DNA of 64,000 nucleotides from Polyodon spathula. Its lineage: Eukaryota > Chordata > Actinopteri > Acipenseriformes > Polyodontidae. Below the pieces are notes generated by a model that made no database searches, had not been told where the DNA came from, and saw nothing but the letters and a program-made list of their open reading frames with translations. The position numbers and the translations under genes are program-made. The DNA lies in assembly GCF_017654505.1 (NCBI RefSeq), contig NC_054543.1, positions 22,518,976 to 22,582,975 on the forward strand, given 5' to 3'. This document shows, in pieces, positions 34,480-46,171 of this stretch. Every line of letters begins with the position of its first letter. Positions within the stretch are counted from its first letter, which is position 1.

Positions 34480-36136
34480 AGGAGGGGCTCCATGGTGCGC
34501 CTCCTGCATGGAGTATGGGCACCTCCGGGAAGTTCGCCCCTATGAAGACCCTTTCTTTTTGAAGACCCTTGATCAGGAAGAGGTGGAGGATGCAGAGGAG
34601 TGGCTTTGCCTGAAGACCCCGAGACCAGCCCACCAGAGAGGGGAAGAAGAGAATGCCAGCTCCACTGCCAAAAAGGGAGGAATCTGTGTGTCCACCACCC
34701 AAGAGGGAGAAGTCTGTGCTTGTTTCACCTCCACAGCCTGAGGGGCAGGAGCCTGAACGTCCACAGCCCAAGAGAGGGGTCCTGGAGCATCCACTGCCAA
34801 GGAGGGAGGAGGCAGTGCCTTTCCCATCCCCTGAGGAGATGCTGGACTGGATGTCGGACCCAGAGTGGAATGGTTAGGACCTCCCACTGGTTGTTGACCA
34901 GATGGGGAACATTGGGAATGCTGGCAACAACATTTCTACCCAGTGCCCTTTGTGAACCCGGCAGCCGTGGTGATCAACTACTTGGCTGCCCATATGGAAT
35001 GCAACCTGCACCCTCATTGGGCTGAAGGGAGTCTACTTGCAGCTACCATCTCTACCAGCAGAGGAAGAATGTCTGCTGGTTTCGCCTCCAGTGCCAGAGG
35101 GAGAGGAACCATCGCTGCCGTCTCCAGCGCCAGAGGGAGAGGTCCCACCACTATCTCCAGAGCGAGAGGGAGAAGCTCTGCTGTTCCCTGCAAGTGATGG
35201 AGAGCCGCACCCGTCCCCTGCAAGTGAGAGAGAGCCGCACCCGTCCCCTGCAAGTGGTGGAGATCCGCACCAGTCCCCTGTAACAAGGGTACACTACACT
35301 CCGCTCCCACCTCCGTCGCCAGGAGACTACATGCCGCTCCCACCTCCGCCGCCAGGAGACTACACGCCTCAGCCACCTCCATCGGCAGGAGCAGAGCAGC
35401 AGGAGCTGCCCTCTGCCTCCGCCATCTCCACCGCCAGGAGCATGGTAGCAGGCGCTGCCTCTGCCTCCTCCACCAGCAGAGGGTGAATGCCTGCTGGTAT
35501 CACTTCCCCCACCAGCAGAGGATGAATGCCTGCTGGTATCACTTCCCCCACCAGCAGAGGATGAATGCCTGCTGGTATCATTTCCCCCACCAGCAGAGGA
35601 TGAATGCCTGCTGGTATCACTTCCCCCACCATCACGAGGAGAGGAGCTGGAGCTGCCTCTGCCTCAATCACCATCAGGGGGAGAGGAGCAGGAGCTGCCT
35701 CTCCCTTCACCAGAAGGACCAGGACTAGATGCTGGCAGTCCTCAGCAGCTATTGCATAAGGTGCTGATGGAAGCATGGGAAAGAACCGCCCGACCGCAGT
35801 GTCCAAGAAGATGGCCAAAACCCGCACCCCAGCTTGTCCTGACTCTCTGCCTCGCTTCGCCCAAGGATGCCTGCCTCGCTTCGCCCAAGGATGCCTACCT
35901 CGCTTCGCCCAAGGATGCCTGCCGCTCCGCATCGCCTGGGGTTGCCTGCCGCTCCGCATCGCCTGGGGTTGCCTGCCGCTCCGCATCGTCTGGGGTTGCC
36001 TGCCGCTCCGCATCGTCTGGGGCTGCTGGCTCTGCTTCGCCTGGAGTCGTCGTCGGCTCTGCTTGGCTGCAGGGGTCAGTGTGGCCGGAGCGCCACCAGA
36101 GGGAGCTGTCGGCTATGATGAAGGGGGGAGAGGTTG
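34480..36136 (+). pseudogene. Gag-like fragment with degenerate zinc knuckle and proline-rich repeats
   Basis: 34480-34600 encodes WCASCMEYGHLREVRPYED, a CCHC knuckle (C-x2-C-x4-H-x4-C) whose last Cys is Arg. After several frame changes, long stretches rich in P, E, S and L follow: PKREESVCPPPKREKSV (34653 on), PAPEGEVPPLSPEREGE (35037 on), then repeats. Three in-frame tandem arrays are visible: 13-residue ECLLVSLPPPAED (39 bp), 8-residue LASPKDAC (24 bp) and 9-residue CRSASPGVA (27 bp). Similar knuckle-plus-PE-repeat frames occur in retroelement Gag proteins, as I recall; a host mucin-like gene is less likely. No protease or reverse transcriptase follows. Its 5' side abuts the CR1-D 5' end. 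Confidence 0.5.
35465..36030 (+). repeat. Three minisatellites inside the Gag-like frame (39, 24 and 27 bp)
   Basis: 39-bp unit about 35483-35640 (four copies), 24-bp unit about 35850-35920 (three copies), 27-bp unit at 35921, 35948, 35975 and 36002 (four copies). All periods are multiples of three. Confidence 0.9.
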
Positions 36137-36465
36137 ATTCTCGGTTCAGCTGCATAAAAGTGGCATGTTTTCACTCACTCTGGGTTGTGTGTTTGGTGAG
36201 TGGAGAACGGGATTGGAGACGGAGGTAACGATATAAGAATAGTTAAAGTTAAAGTGTCAGCTCACCGTGTTTGTCTGTGTAGTTCGTTTTTTGTTTGTCT
36301 CTTTGTTTTGGCTGCCAATGCCATGTCCTATTTTTTTGTACTGTTTTATTTTAGAATAATAAACCGCGCAGCAGCTCATCCATTTATCATTCCATCTCGC
36401 AGTACTGTGTGTTTCTTCTGGTTTGACGTCCCCACTACAGCCGTCTTTGTCACAGTGCTATATAA
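36120..36465 (+). repeat. LTR-like repeat, copy 2 (3' end of the Gag-like element)
   Basis: Homologous to 10272-10655. TATA-like CATAAAAG near the start, AATAAT/AATAAA-like signal near 36355, end block GCCGTCTTTGTCACAG. Directly downstream of the Gag-like frame, as a 3' LTR would be. Confidence 0.55.
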
Positions 36466-36479
36466 TAAAACTAGTTAAA

Positions 36480-37631
36480 AATCATTATTTCTTAAATTGT
36501 CTGGTTTTTTTTTGTTTGAAACAAGGTGCACTTTACAGAGAGTAAACATTTATGATTTAATCAATTAAAATTATGCCAGAACTGTAAATTACTATTGGAG
36601 TAATGTATTGCTGTAGTTTATAGCATAATTGGTGAACTATAGTGACTAAGTTCTTTAATAGTAATTTGTGAGGAAACCACGTCGTGATAAGACCTTAGAT
36701 GTAAAGACGTAAATATACACGACAAACCCACTATTTTACCTGGATTATAAATGCAATAAGGCCCTTTAGGGCGTATATGTTGAATATACTGACTTTTCGG
36801 GGTTGAAGGCACTCGACTGTGTCTCGGGCCCCATTACCCAAACGGTTGCACACACACACACACACACATTTTTTTTTTTCATTAATTTATTTACTTATAC
36901 ATTGTAACTTGCTTCACTCAGCACCATCTGGATATATAGCACTAGTGCCACCTCTTAACCTGCAACTGTTCAGATTGAACATTGCAATACCTACTTGAGT
37001 TTCTAGCTTTGCGTACTGATTTGGGGAGTGGGGAAATGGAATATGAATTATTAAGCAATGCAGTCGACTGCAAAGTGCCAGTGTAGCCCACTTGAGCTGT
37101 GCACAACCATTACAGCAACTCCTCTCCTGAACAAACAGGAACATCCATTAGTACATTGTGATGGAAATAGCAAATTAAATCTTTAACATGTTATGCAACT
37201 CTTTAAACAAGTGTTTTGGTGACCAGGGTAATGAGATTAAGATCCCTCCCTGGTTTGTTCAGTTAGTATTCAGTTTTCCAAATACCGGGAACAAATAGAA
37301 AAGCAGCTTCAATGCTCCTTTTATTTCAGAATTTCAGAATTGAATTCACTGACCAGGTTTTCTATGTCAGCAGTAGATTCTAAATGTGCGGTAGAGATAT
37401 GCTAATCTGGACCCCAGTAATCGCCTATATTCAGAATCACTCTTGTAGCATTCGAACTGATAGCTGTTGTAGAAACTACATTTCCAACAGGGCGAAGTTG
37501 AAATATTACTGTAAACTGTGACCAGTACAGTGCAGATGATTAATTTTAAAGTGAAAAGAGCCACATTCAATTTACAAGGAAGTTTAGTGGTTTTTACTAG
37601 TTCCACCAAATGTTTACTGATGAATTTGGAT
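36480..37631. other. Intergenic DNA, no gene seen
   Basis: AT-rich, with a (CA)n tract at about 36848-36868; no conserved frame. Confidence 0.5.
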
Positions 37632-40170
37632 TAAATTACACCGTGTAACAATTATTATTATTATTTTTTTGTTCCTGGGTAGTAAGTGTTATTTCCTAAT
37701 TGCTTGTGCCTCAAAAGTATAGAAAATGTCTATTATTCCCCACAAACTTTGCTTTTGTGACCAGGACAGTGATATTTTGAAATGTAGCTATTTTCCAGAA
37801 CATTCCAGGTAGATTCAGTACTGAGTAAGCTTGGAGTAACTTCTAGAACTTTCCAGTAATATAAATACTAGTATAAATATAGGGGCCTTAAGCCCACCAG
37901 TTCAGTTTAGTTCCAGCTGCCTAAGTGGATACATATCTGCAGTTTTCTGAGATGGCATCAAGAGGCTGCAAGCATCCGGCAGACACATTTTGCTATGTCT
38001 GCGGCCAATTTATCAAGACAAGAGCGAAAAAGTACTCAGTGGAAGCATCTGCTAAGATGTGTGAGGCCTACAAGGCATATTTCGGCATGCCTGTCAGGGA
38101 TCAAGACAAACCCTGGGCACCTCATTTCACCTGCGAGCACTGCAAAAAAACTCTGGAAGGTAAGATGGACAATTGTTGCTTGGAATTTTATGTTATAAAA
38201 TTTGTTAATTTTAAAAATTGTAAAAGTTTTTAATTTTAAAATGTTTTACAATTTTCAATGTTATTGAAAAAATATATTAGTTATTATTGATAATTACTAT
38301 ATTATTATATATTATATATATATATTATAATTATATATATATAATTAACATATTATTAAAATATATCATATATGAAAAATGTTGCGAGAATCTCTTACAC
38401 ATTAGTCATGGGTGAAATAAATGTATTTTTGTAGGATGGTACAGAGGGGAAAAGAGAGCCATGAAGTTCGCTATCCCAAGAATTTGGCGGGAACCCACTG
38501 ACCACTCAAGCAACTGCTACTTCTGCATGGTGGACCCTTCCAAACGCTGGACTGGCAAGAATGCACCTGCTATCACGTATCCGGACCTTCCTTCATCCAT
38601 CGCCCCGGTGCCACACTGCCATGAGCTCCCCGTACCCACTCCTCCGGAGAGAGAGCAGCCATCTTTAGAAGAGAGCAGCAAGTCAGAGAGCGAGGAAGAC
38701 GTTGTAGATCCAGATGACAATTTCAGAGGTGGAGCTGAGGAGAGAAACCCATACTACCCCAACCAAAAAGACCTCAACGACTTGATTAGAGATCTTGGTC
38801 TCACCAAGTCCAATGCCGAGCTTTTGACGTCTAGGCTCAAGCAGTGGAACTTGTTGGATGAAAGTGTGCAAGTCGCAGATCAGAGGAAGCGTCACCAACC
38901 TTTTTCCAGCTTCTTCACCCGTCAAGATGGGCTCTGCTTCTGCCACAATGTGACCAGTCTGTTCGAGGCAATCGGAATCGCCTGTAACCAGAATGAGTGG
39001 CACCTCTTCATTGACAGCTCATCCAGGAGCCTCAAAGCCGTGCTGCTCCATAATGGTAACAAGTACCCGTCTCTTCCCCTGGCTCACTCGGTGCACCTCA
39101 AAGAGGATTACAACAGCATCAAGACCTTGCTGGACGCCTTGAAGTATGATGAGTATGACTGGGAGGTCATAGGAAACTTAAAAATGGTGGCATTCCTGAT
39201 GGGTCTCCAAGGTGGTTTTACCAAGTTTCCCTGCTATCTTTGCCTTTGGGACAGCAGGGACACCAAGGCGCACTACCACAGGCGGGACTGGCCACAGCGG
39301 ACCGAGTTCTCTGTGGGGAGGAACAACGTCAAGTGGGAGCCACTGGTGGACCCCCGGAAGGTGCTGATGCCACCACTGCACATCAAATTGGGCCTTATGA
39401 AACAATTTGTCAGAGCTCTAGATAAGGAGTCGGCAGCTTTCAAGTACCTTCAAGACTTCTTCCCTAAGCTGTCTGAGGCAAAGGTCAAAGCCGGTGTCTT
39501 TGTTGGACCACAGATAAAGAAGATCCTGGAGTGCAGTGAATTCCCAAGAAGCTCACTAGTAAGGAGAAAGCGGCTTAGAACAGCTTTGTCGCAGTGGTTT
39601 GGGGCTTCCTGGGCAATCACAAGGCCGAAAACTATGTGGAGCTGGTTGAGACTCTGGTGAAGAACTACGGAACAGTGGGCTGTAGGATGTCCCTCAAAGT
39701 CCATATCCTTGATGCTCATCTTGAAATTCAAGGAGAACATAGGAGCATACTCGGAGGAGCAAGGCGAGTGCTTCCACCAGGATATACTGGACTTTGAATG
39801 CCGCTACCAAGGACAGTATAACGAGAACATGATAGGAGACTACATTTGGGGGCTGATTCGTGAAAGTGATTTACAGTATAATCGTAAATCTCGAAAAACT
39901 ACTCACTTCTAAATCTTTTGTAGTCATTTTTGTATTACTTTAGTATAAATACATGTTAATTTGGATTCATATGTTTTTTTCTGACTTTATGTGAACGAAA
40001 AACACACATTCGCCAGTTTTCTCATTGGAAATAGGTAAATTTCAAAATATCACTGTCCTGGTCACAAAAGCAAAGTTTGTGGGGAATAATAGCCATTTCC
40101 TATACTTTTGAGGCATAAGCAATTAGTAAATAACACTTACTACCCAGGAAAAAAAATTGTGTTACATAGT
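37632..40170 (+). mobile_element. DNA transposon with ~130-bp terminal inverted repeats, superfamily unplaced
   Basis: Left repeat about 37635-37783 and right repeat about 40039-40168 are inverted and roughly 90 percent alike over the inner ~115 bp (shared blocks: CCTGGGTAGTAAGTGTTATT, CCCCACAAACTTTGCTTTTG, GACCAGGACAGTGATATTTT). Outer ends are near GTGTAACA..; I could not fix the exact termini or a target duplication. Between them lies one split gene. A second partial copy is at 9930-10271, so the unit is mobile. Confidence 0.75.
37952..39912 (+). pseudogene. Putative transposase of the TIR element (two exons, cysteine-rich), broken
   Basis: Exon 1 (ATG 37952 to 38159) has a zinc-finger-like array CYVC..C..H..CEHC. 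Intron 38160-38434 is 275 bp, GT..AG, AT-rich, phase 1. Exon 2 resumes GWYRGEKRAM, then a second cysteine motif (NCYFCMVD), an acidic segment, and a region resembling an RNase H-like core: HLFIDSSSRSLKAVLLHNG (candidate first Asp), then FPCYLCLWDSRDTKAHYH (CxxC..H insert with candidate second Asp) and SEEQGECFHQDILDFE (candidate Glu). One frameshift near 39541, a TAG near 39575 and a frameshift near 39722 break it; TAA follows 39909. I remember similar proteins as uncharacterised multi-copy frames in fish and invertebrates. Assignment as a DDE transposase is inference. Confidence 0.6.
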
Positions 40171-40374
40171 GTTATCAAGAGTTTAACAAGCACAGAACAA
40201 AAATTTGACAAGGATTATCTTTGTACGATACAGATTCCAGTCAGTACACACAAGCATATCTCACAATCCCAATTGCTTCATGTTAGCAATAATGTTTGCT
40301 CATTGTTTGCTCATTCACAGAATGTCAATGCTGTATTTAAAATGTTTGTAAAGTTTCCCTGTGTCCCCGTCCAG

Positions 40375-40617
40375 CTGTGAGAAAGCCCGATCCCAAGTGA
40401 GAGTCTCGTTCTTGTCCAGAAGGAGACACCCAGAGTGAGAAAGGGATGTCGGCCCGAGGGGGAAAGAAGAAAAGCACCAAGCAGTCTCGGTCTGGGCGGG
40501 CCAGAGTCATCTTCCCTGTGGGCAGGATGATGAGGTACCTGCGTCGGGGGACACACAAGTACCGCATCGGCATGGGCGCAACCGTTTACATGGCAGCCGT
40601 GATTGAGTACCTGGCAG
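40375..40617 (+). CDS. macroh2a1: macroH2A histone variant, first coding exon
   Basis: The acceptor AG at 40373-40374 follows a pyrimidine-rich tract; 40375-40445 is 5' UTR and the ATG is at 40446. The coding part gives a basic N-tail with RGGKKKSTK, then IFPVGRMMRYLRRGT, KYRIG and YMAAVIEYLA, the H2A fold as in macroH2A rather than canonical H2A. A donor follows at 40618 (GTAGGC), phase 1, and joins exactly to the exon at 53395. A non-coding first exon is expected upstream, as in vertebrate macroH2A genes. The tail resembles macroH2A1, while MRYL..GT and VIEYLA also suit macroH2A2, so the paralogue is uncertain. Two positions usually fixed in H2A differ: Gly in RAGV is Arg, and Pro in GAPVY is Thr. 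Confidence 0.9.
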
Positions 40618-40885
40618 GTAGGCACTTGCACCCCGGGGACTTCCAGCCATATGTGTGAATCACATATGGCTGGATGTGTGGCTCTGGAATAACATACCAT
40701 TGCAAACACTGCTGGGGTGAACAGGGCTAGTCCTGTTTGTCTACGGTTTCAAAATTGAAATGAATACAAAAAATATACACTTCTATTTTGAATTACCTGG
40801 AAAACAAAAGTATAATTTATACCAAATTACAATATATATATATATATATATAGATATATAATATTCAGATATATATATATATATA

Positions 40886-42116
40886 TAGTGCCTTGCAAAA
40901 GTATTCAGACCCCTGACCAATTCTCTCATATTACTGAATTACAAATGGTACATTGAAATTTCGTTCTGTTCGATATTTTATTTTTAAAACACTGAAACTC
41001 AGACTCAATTATTGTAAGGTGACATTGGTTTTATGTTGGAAAATATTTTTAAGAAAAATAAAAAACTGAAATATCTTGCTTGCATAAGTATTCAACCCCT
41101 GTGCTGTGGAAGCTCCCAGTTTGCACCGATGAAAGAAATTGCCCTCACTAGGACACAATTACCTTACCATTGGCCTCCACCTGTGAACCGTTAAAGTTGC
41201 TGTCACATTTTCTGGATAAAAAACCCACTGTTGAAGGATCATTGGTAAGGCTGTGAATCTGAAGGAAAATGAAGACCAAAGAGCATTCTACAGAAGTTAG
41301 AGATAAAGTAATACAAATGCATAGATTAGGGAAAGGGTACAACATAATATCCAAGTGTTTGGATATCCCAGTGAGCATAGTTGGATCAATAATCAGGAAG
41401 TGGAAGCTGCATCACACCACCCAAGCACTGCCAAGAAAAGGCCATCCCTCAAAACTCAGCGCTCAAACAGGAAGGAGACTTGTGGGAGAAGCCACAGAGA
41501 GGCCAACAATCACTTTGAAGAAGCTACAGAGTTCAGTGGCTGGGAGTGGAGTAATGGTGCACCAGTCAACCATATCAAGAGCTCTGCATAACACTGGCCT
41601 GTGTGGGAGGGTGGCAAGAAAGAAGCCGTTACTCAAAAAGTACCATCTGAAAGCACGGCTGGAGCTTGCCGGAAAGCATGAGAGAGACCCAGCTGCAATG
41701 TTGGAAAAGGTTTTGTGGTCAGATGAGACGAAGATAGAGCTTTTTGGCCAAAACTCAAAAGCGCTATGTGTGGCGCAAACCTAACACTGCCCATGCCTCA
41801 AGACACACCATCCCTACAGTGAAGTATGGTGGTGGCAGCATCATGCTGTGGGGATGCTTCTCATCAGCAAGGGACTGGGCATCTTGTTACAATTGAAGGA
41901 AGAATGGATGGAGCAAAATACAGGAAAATACTGCAAGAGAATCTGCTTCAGTCCGCTAAAAAAGTAAAGCTTGGGAGGAAGTTCACCTTTCAGCAGGACA
42001 ATGATCCCAAGCACAAGGCCAAAGCAACATTGGAGTGGCTCAAGAACAAAAAGATGAATGTCCTACAGTGGCCTAGTCAAAGTCCTGATCTCAATCCCAT
42101 TAAGAATCTGTGGCAC
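40886..42116 (+). mobile_element. Tc1-like element T6, 3' end replaced
   Basis: Left terminal repeat AGTGCCTTGCAAAAGTATTC at 40886, with a subterminal region nearly identical to both ends of T7. The transposase runs from ATG 41269 (KTKEHSTEVRDKVIQMHRLG) through the [15 protein letters not shown] (first Asp) and [11 protein letters not shown] (second Asp) to PIKNLWHYL (third acidic residue lost). A one-base insertion at about 41867 (CAGCAAGGG) shifts the frame between the two Asp blocks. After 42116 unrelated Tc1 sequence follows. Confidence 0.88.
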
Positions 42117-42257
42117 TATTTGAGTCAATATTTGGTAGAGACACCTTTGGCAGCAATTTATAGCCATGATTCTATTTGGATAAGTCTCTACTAGCTTTGC
42201 ACATGTGGACACTGCAATTTTTGCCCATTCTTCTTTGCAAAATTGCAATTGAGCCAC
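42117..42257 (-). pseudogene. Fragment of a T1-type Tc1 transposase C-terminus
   Basis: On the minus strand: [30 protein letters not shown] sequence in short pieces, matching the T1 end at about 8035-8145. It is fused head-on to the truncated T6 and followed by a (TG)n(TA)n microsatellite (42258-42320). Confidence 0.75.
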
Positions 42258-42275
42258 TGTGTGTGTGTGTGTGTG

Positions 42276-42330
<55 letters not shown>
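42258..42330. repeat. (TG)n(TA)n(T)n microsatellite
   Basis: Directly visible compound dinucleotide tract followed by a T-run. Confidence 0.95.
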
Positions 42331-42817
42331 CTAGAAGTAAATATATATATCTAATGACCTTAAAATAAAGATGAGAGATACACAGTAGAATGAATTTGAT
42401 TTATTTCCAACATCACTGATGGTTTCCTTTGCATGCTATATATTTGATAAAGTCATTAATACATTCTGTTATCTGAACAAATAAGGACATGGTCATTTTT
42501 GCCTCTGAATTCATGTCAGGCAGTATTTGGCCCTATTTAGCAGCGTTCACAAACCCCTAAGGCAATCGCAAAACACTTTTGCGAACAGTTAATGCACCAG
42601 AATCAGACGCACGCATGGGCAAACAGACTTTGTCCACATATGTGATTTAGCAACTGTGTTTTAGTGCCCACTCGGCAAGTCAGTGTTTAGCTCTGGACAT
42701 GGGTTTAACTTTAGGGCAGTGTCCTCATATACATACAAATGTAGCAATTTAGCAAACCATCATGAGTGTTATTTGTGTTTTCAGTTGACCTGTGAAAACC
42801 ATGTCTAAACTGTGTGC

Positions 42818-43412
42818 AAAGGTCATTCAAAATTATCTAGACAACATTCAGCAGTGGGCAGAAACATTGCAAAAGTGAAAACTGTAAGGTATAGCATGCA
42901 AGCAATAAAAATCTGCATTATAAGTATCATATGGGAGGTACTGAAATTGAAGAAGAAATCTATGCAAAGACCTAGGAGTTTACGTCTTGAATATTGTGTT
43001 CAGTTCTGGTCACCTCGCTATAAAAAAGATATTGCTGCTCTAGAAAGAGTGCAAGAAGAGCGACCAGAATTATTCCGGATTTAAAAGGCATGTCATATGC
43101 AGACAGGCTAAAAGAATTGAATCTATTCAGTCTTGAACAAAGAAGACTTTGCGACAATCTGATTCAAGCATTCAGAATTCTAAAAGGTATTGACAATGTC
43201 AACCCAAGGGCTTTTTCTACCTGAAAAAAGAAACAAGGACCAGGGGTCACAAATGAAGATTAGATGAAGGGGCATTCAGAACGAAAATAGGAGGCACTTA
43301 GAATTGTTGAAGCCGACACCCTGGGATCATTCAAAAAACTGCTTGATGAGATTCTGGGATCAATAAACTACTAACAACCAAATGAGCAAGATGGGCCGAA
43401 TGGCTTGGGTGG
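42818..43412 (+). mobile_element. CR1 fragment G (old, internally deleted)
   Basis: ORF2 3' portion from the AKVIQNDLDKIQ region, a deletion joining DLGVY to RLEYCVQFWSPRYKKD, and the 3' UTR with GAGCAAGATGGGCCGAATGGC. Many substitutions and indels; no octamer tail remains. Confidence 0.85.
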
Positions 43413-43500
43413 GTGATATGGTAATATTGAAAAAAATATCACTGTATTTTAGATGTTACAGACAATACAAGATATGTATCACAATGCATTAAAATTTGTT
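43413..43500. repeat. Possible hAT terminal repeat
   Basis: TGGGTGGGTGATATGGTAAT.. followed by ATATCACTGTATTTT and GATATGTATCACAATGC resembles the ends of BED-finger hAT elements as I remember them. It may be the end of the hAT remnant at 45475-46060. Confidence 0.3.
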
Positions 43501-45474
43501 ATCAAACTATTTTATTCATTTTTTTGTATTTGCATGCTATGTGTAACATGGTGGATGGTGCATAGGGCATCAAGAACTCATTACATGTAAGGATTTGCAT
43601 TTTTAAGAACACTTTCAATGTGTGCTGTGCTTTACAATAAACTCAAACACACAGAACAATTGAAAACCTATGCCTACAGAACAATTAAAAACCCAAACCT
43701 ACAGAACAATAAAATAATGCCTCCGTCCCTTCTCCAATTACTCCTAACTCACACAGTCCTGCCCTGCTTTTTACAGGTTTTTTGACAAAAACACAAGTCT
43801 GCCAGCTGCAGCAGGTTTTAGTTTTGTACATTTGCAAGCTCACAGGTACTGAAAACTCTCTCCGATGGAGAACTTGTCGCTGGTATACTCAGATACTTTT
43901 ATGCAAGTTTGTTCAGTCTAAGTAAGCTTATCTGTTGAACTTTCCACCAGATCAATGGATCTGATTCACTGTATGTAATGATTTACTTCCAGATATATTC
44001 TTTTTCAGAAACTACAGAGGTATTAGTAGTACTCTGAATCTTGGGTCAATAAAATATGAAATGTCAAGTAGATCTTCGGTGTATGAGTCAGACTATTTTT
44101 CATTTAAATTATTCAAAATTCTTTCTTTGATTGTGAGCTCAGTCTCATCTTCCTCAGCAGCCAAAATGTTATAGTTAAGCAAATGCAAAACAGGTTTCAG
44201 TTAGGACACACTGACATAGTCTTCACCTAACAGAGTGTCTGTAAAACCTATCAATGGGCTCAAAGCCTTGTTCAATGAATCAAGCTTGTCGGTGTCCTAA
44301 GTGCCTGTTTTTTTTATCGGAAGCTAGGGCTTTTTCCTGTTCCAGCACCATTTGCTGCCGTGATCCCGAGCAAGAAGGTGTTTCTGTTATCAGATGGTGC
44401 TAAGGTAGATTGAGCTTAGCTTGTGCCAAATTCAGCACTTTTCTTCCAGCTGTAAGAGAATGTGCTCACCAGCCTCATACGCACACCAATGGCACGGTTA
44501 GTGCGCTTATCACCTTTAACGCTGTTTTCTGTTTAAAAAGAAGAAAAAAATGTAATCAATAATTTATATAAAAATATGGTAATGCTTTATATTGCGTGGC
44601 ATAAATTAGTATTAAGTAGATATGCCATTGCATATTAAATTTACGTTCAATTTATTCCTTGTTACTTTCCATTGACATTTGTCAGATTAACTCTATTTTC
44701 AATAAGGACATGTGAACAATGGGAAATTATTACATATTTTCAAGGGTAACAAAACATAATATAAATGGACATGATATGTAATTGCATTTTCAATCGACAT
44801 TTGTTTAACAATTAGCAAGAAACCAGCTATTGCATATTTATTAAATATTAATTTAACATTAATATGCAGTTGAATATCTATTAATATTAATTTATGCCAC
44901 ATAATATAAAACGTTACCAAAACTATAAAGCTGTAATATTAAATAAATTGACACGGACATTCCTTTTATCCCATTAAGTAGAATAATAATAAAAACAGAT
45001 GCAATTTACTCCTGCATTTAATTTCAACTTAATTAATATTATTGTAGAAAATGCATGTAAAACAGTAAATTTCTTTATCGTATATAGTTTGTTTAACTTG
45101 CTGTAATATCTAACTTTTAAAAGCAGTCCCAAACTTTCCTAATTCTGTTTAAATCGTTTACAAAACGTAACATGGTTTTCTTTCTAATAGCATTAACATA
45201 AGTCCATGAGCAGACTGAAAATTTTTTTTATCATATTGTCATGGGTACAAAAATATGCTTATTAACATAAAACATAAATGTTAGCGTGTAAATATAATTT
45301 CATATTTGAAATCGAAAGTTGTTAATATAAATAAAATAGGACTTACCGATCGCAAGATGAAGCCTTTGTCCAAAACATTGAAGTCTAGGCCATGCATTTA
45401 GTTCTGTTGTTCTTTGACGATGTTTGATCCTGTCTGTAGTGATGCAGATTTTCTGCTCTTCTCTCAGCCCCAGT
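43501..45474. other. Intronic DNA, little recognisable
   Basis: AT-rich; perhaps the decayed inside of a hAT element. No readable frame. Confidence 0.4.
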
Positions 45475-46060
45475 AAGACGGAGCATCTTGCAAACCTTGT
45501 GCGATTACTTTACCAGTGTGGTCTTCAGGCAAGTACTTGTTTTCATGCACCTGCTGCATAAATTCCAATCCGAATCAATGCAGTGTACAGTTAAGCTAAT
45601 GTATGGCTCAGTGGTACAATGTTGACAAAGCTGTGAAAAATATTTGTGACTTGGAAGTTCGTATTTCTTATCGATCATTTTCAACAACTATAAAGCCTTC
45701 TTTATCTACAGTGTAGATAGGAACCATATATTTCGCAATGTACGTTACTGTGTCAGGGATTTTGTTTCCATCGTTTACTGCATGGTTCATATGGCACAAC
45801 ATTTGAAAATGATTCTGAGATAGAGGTTTGAATTTCGCCTTTTTTGGCAGCTGATTTAGTAGCTTTTCAGGCTGCAACTTTGTTCATTGCATTTATTGTG
45901 TTCAATAGGGTGTCGTTGCTTCAGGTGCTGAAATAAATTGGACGTGTTGCCTCCTTTTGCTGCCACGGCCTTCAAACATACTTCACAAATTATGTTACTT
46001 TGCTGAGTATCTGTTGATTTAAATCCGAAAAAACACCAAACCACTGAAGGTGCTTCTTTC
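45475..46060 (-). pseudogene. hAT transposase N-terminal remnant (BED zinc finger)
   Basis: On the minus strand a BED-type finger begins near 46044: WCFFGFKS, then CEVCLKAVAAKGGNTSNLF and HLKQRH (C-x2-C..H-x4-H). Then come IPDTVTYIAKYMVPIYTVDK and, after a frame change, MIDKKYELPSHKYFSQ and TTEPYISLTVHCIDSDWNL. This order is that of ZBED-like hAT transposases. The catalytic core and dimerisation domain are absent. Confidence 0.78.
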
Positions 46061-46171
46061 TTAGCTCATCTCTAGTAGAATGAGATGAAGTTTTATGTGA
46101 TTGTGGAGTTTTGTTTTTGTTGTTGTTGTTCTGATATATACACACACACACACACACACGCACACACACAC

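Noticed and set aside
34480..36136. Host gene for a proline-rich or mucin-like protein
   Set aside because: Several frame changes, a zinc-knuckle remnant and a dispersed LTR-like 3' end favour a retroelement.
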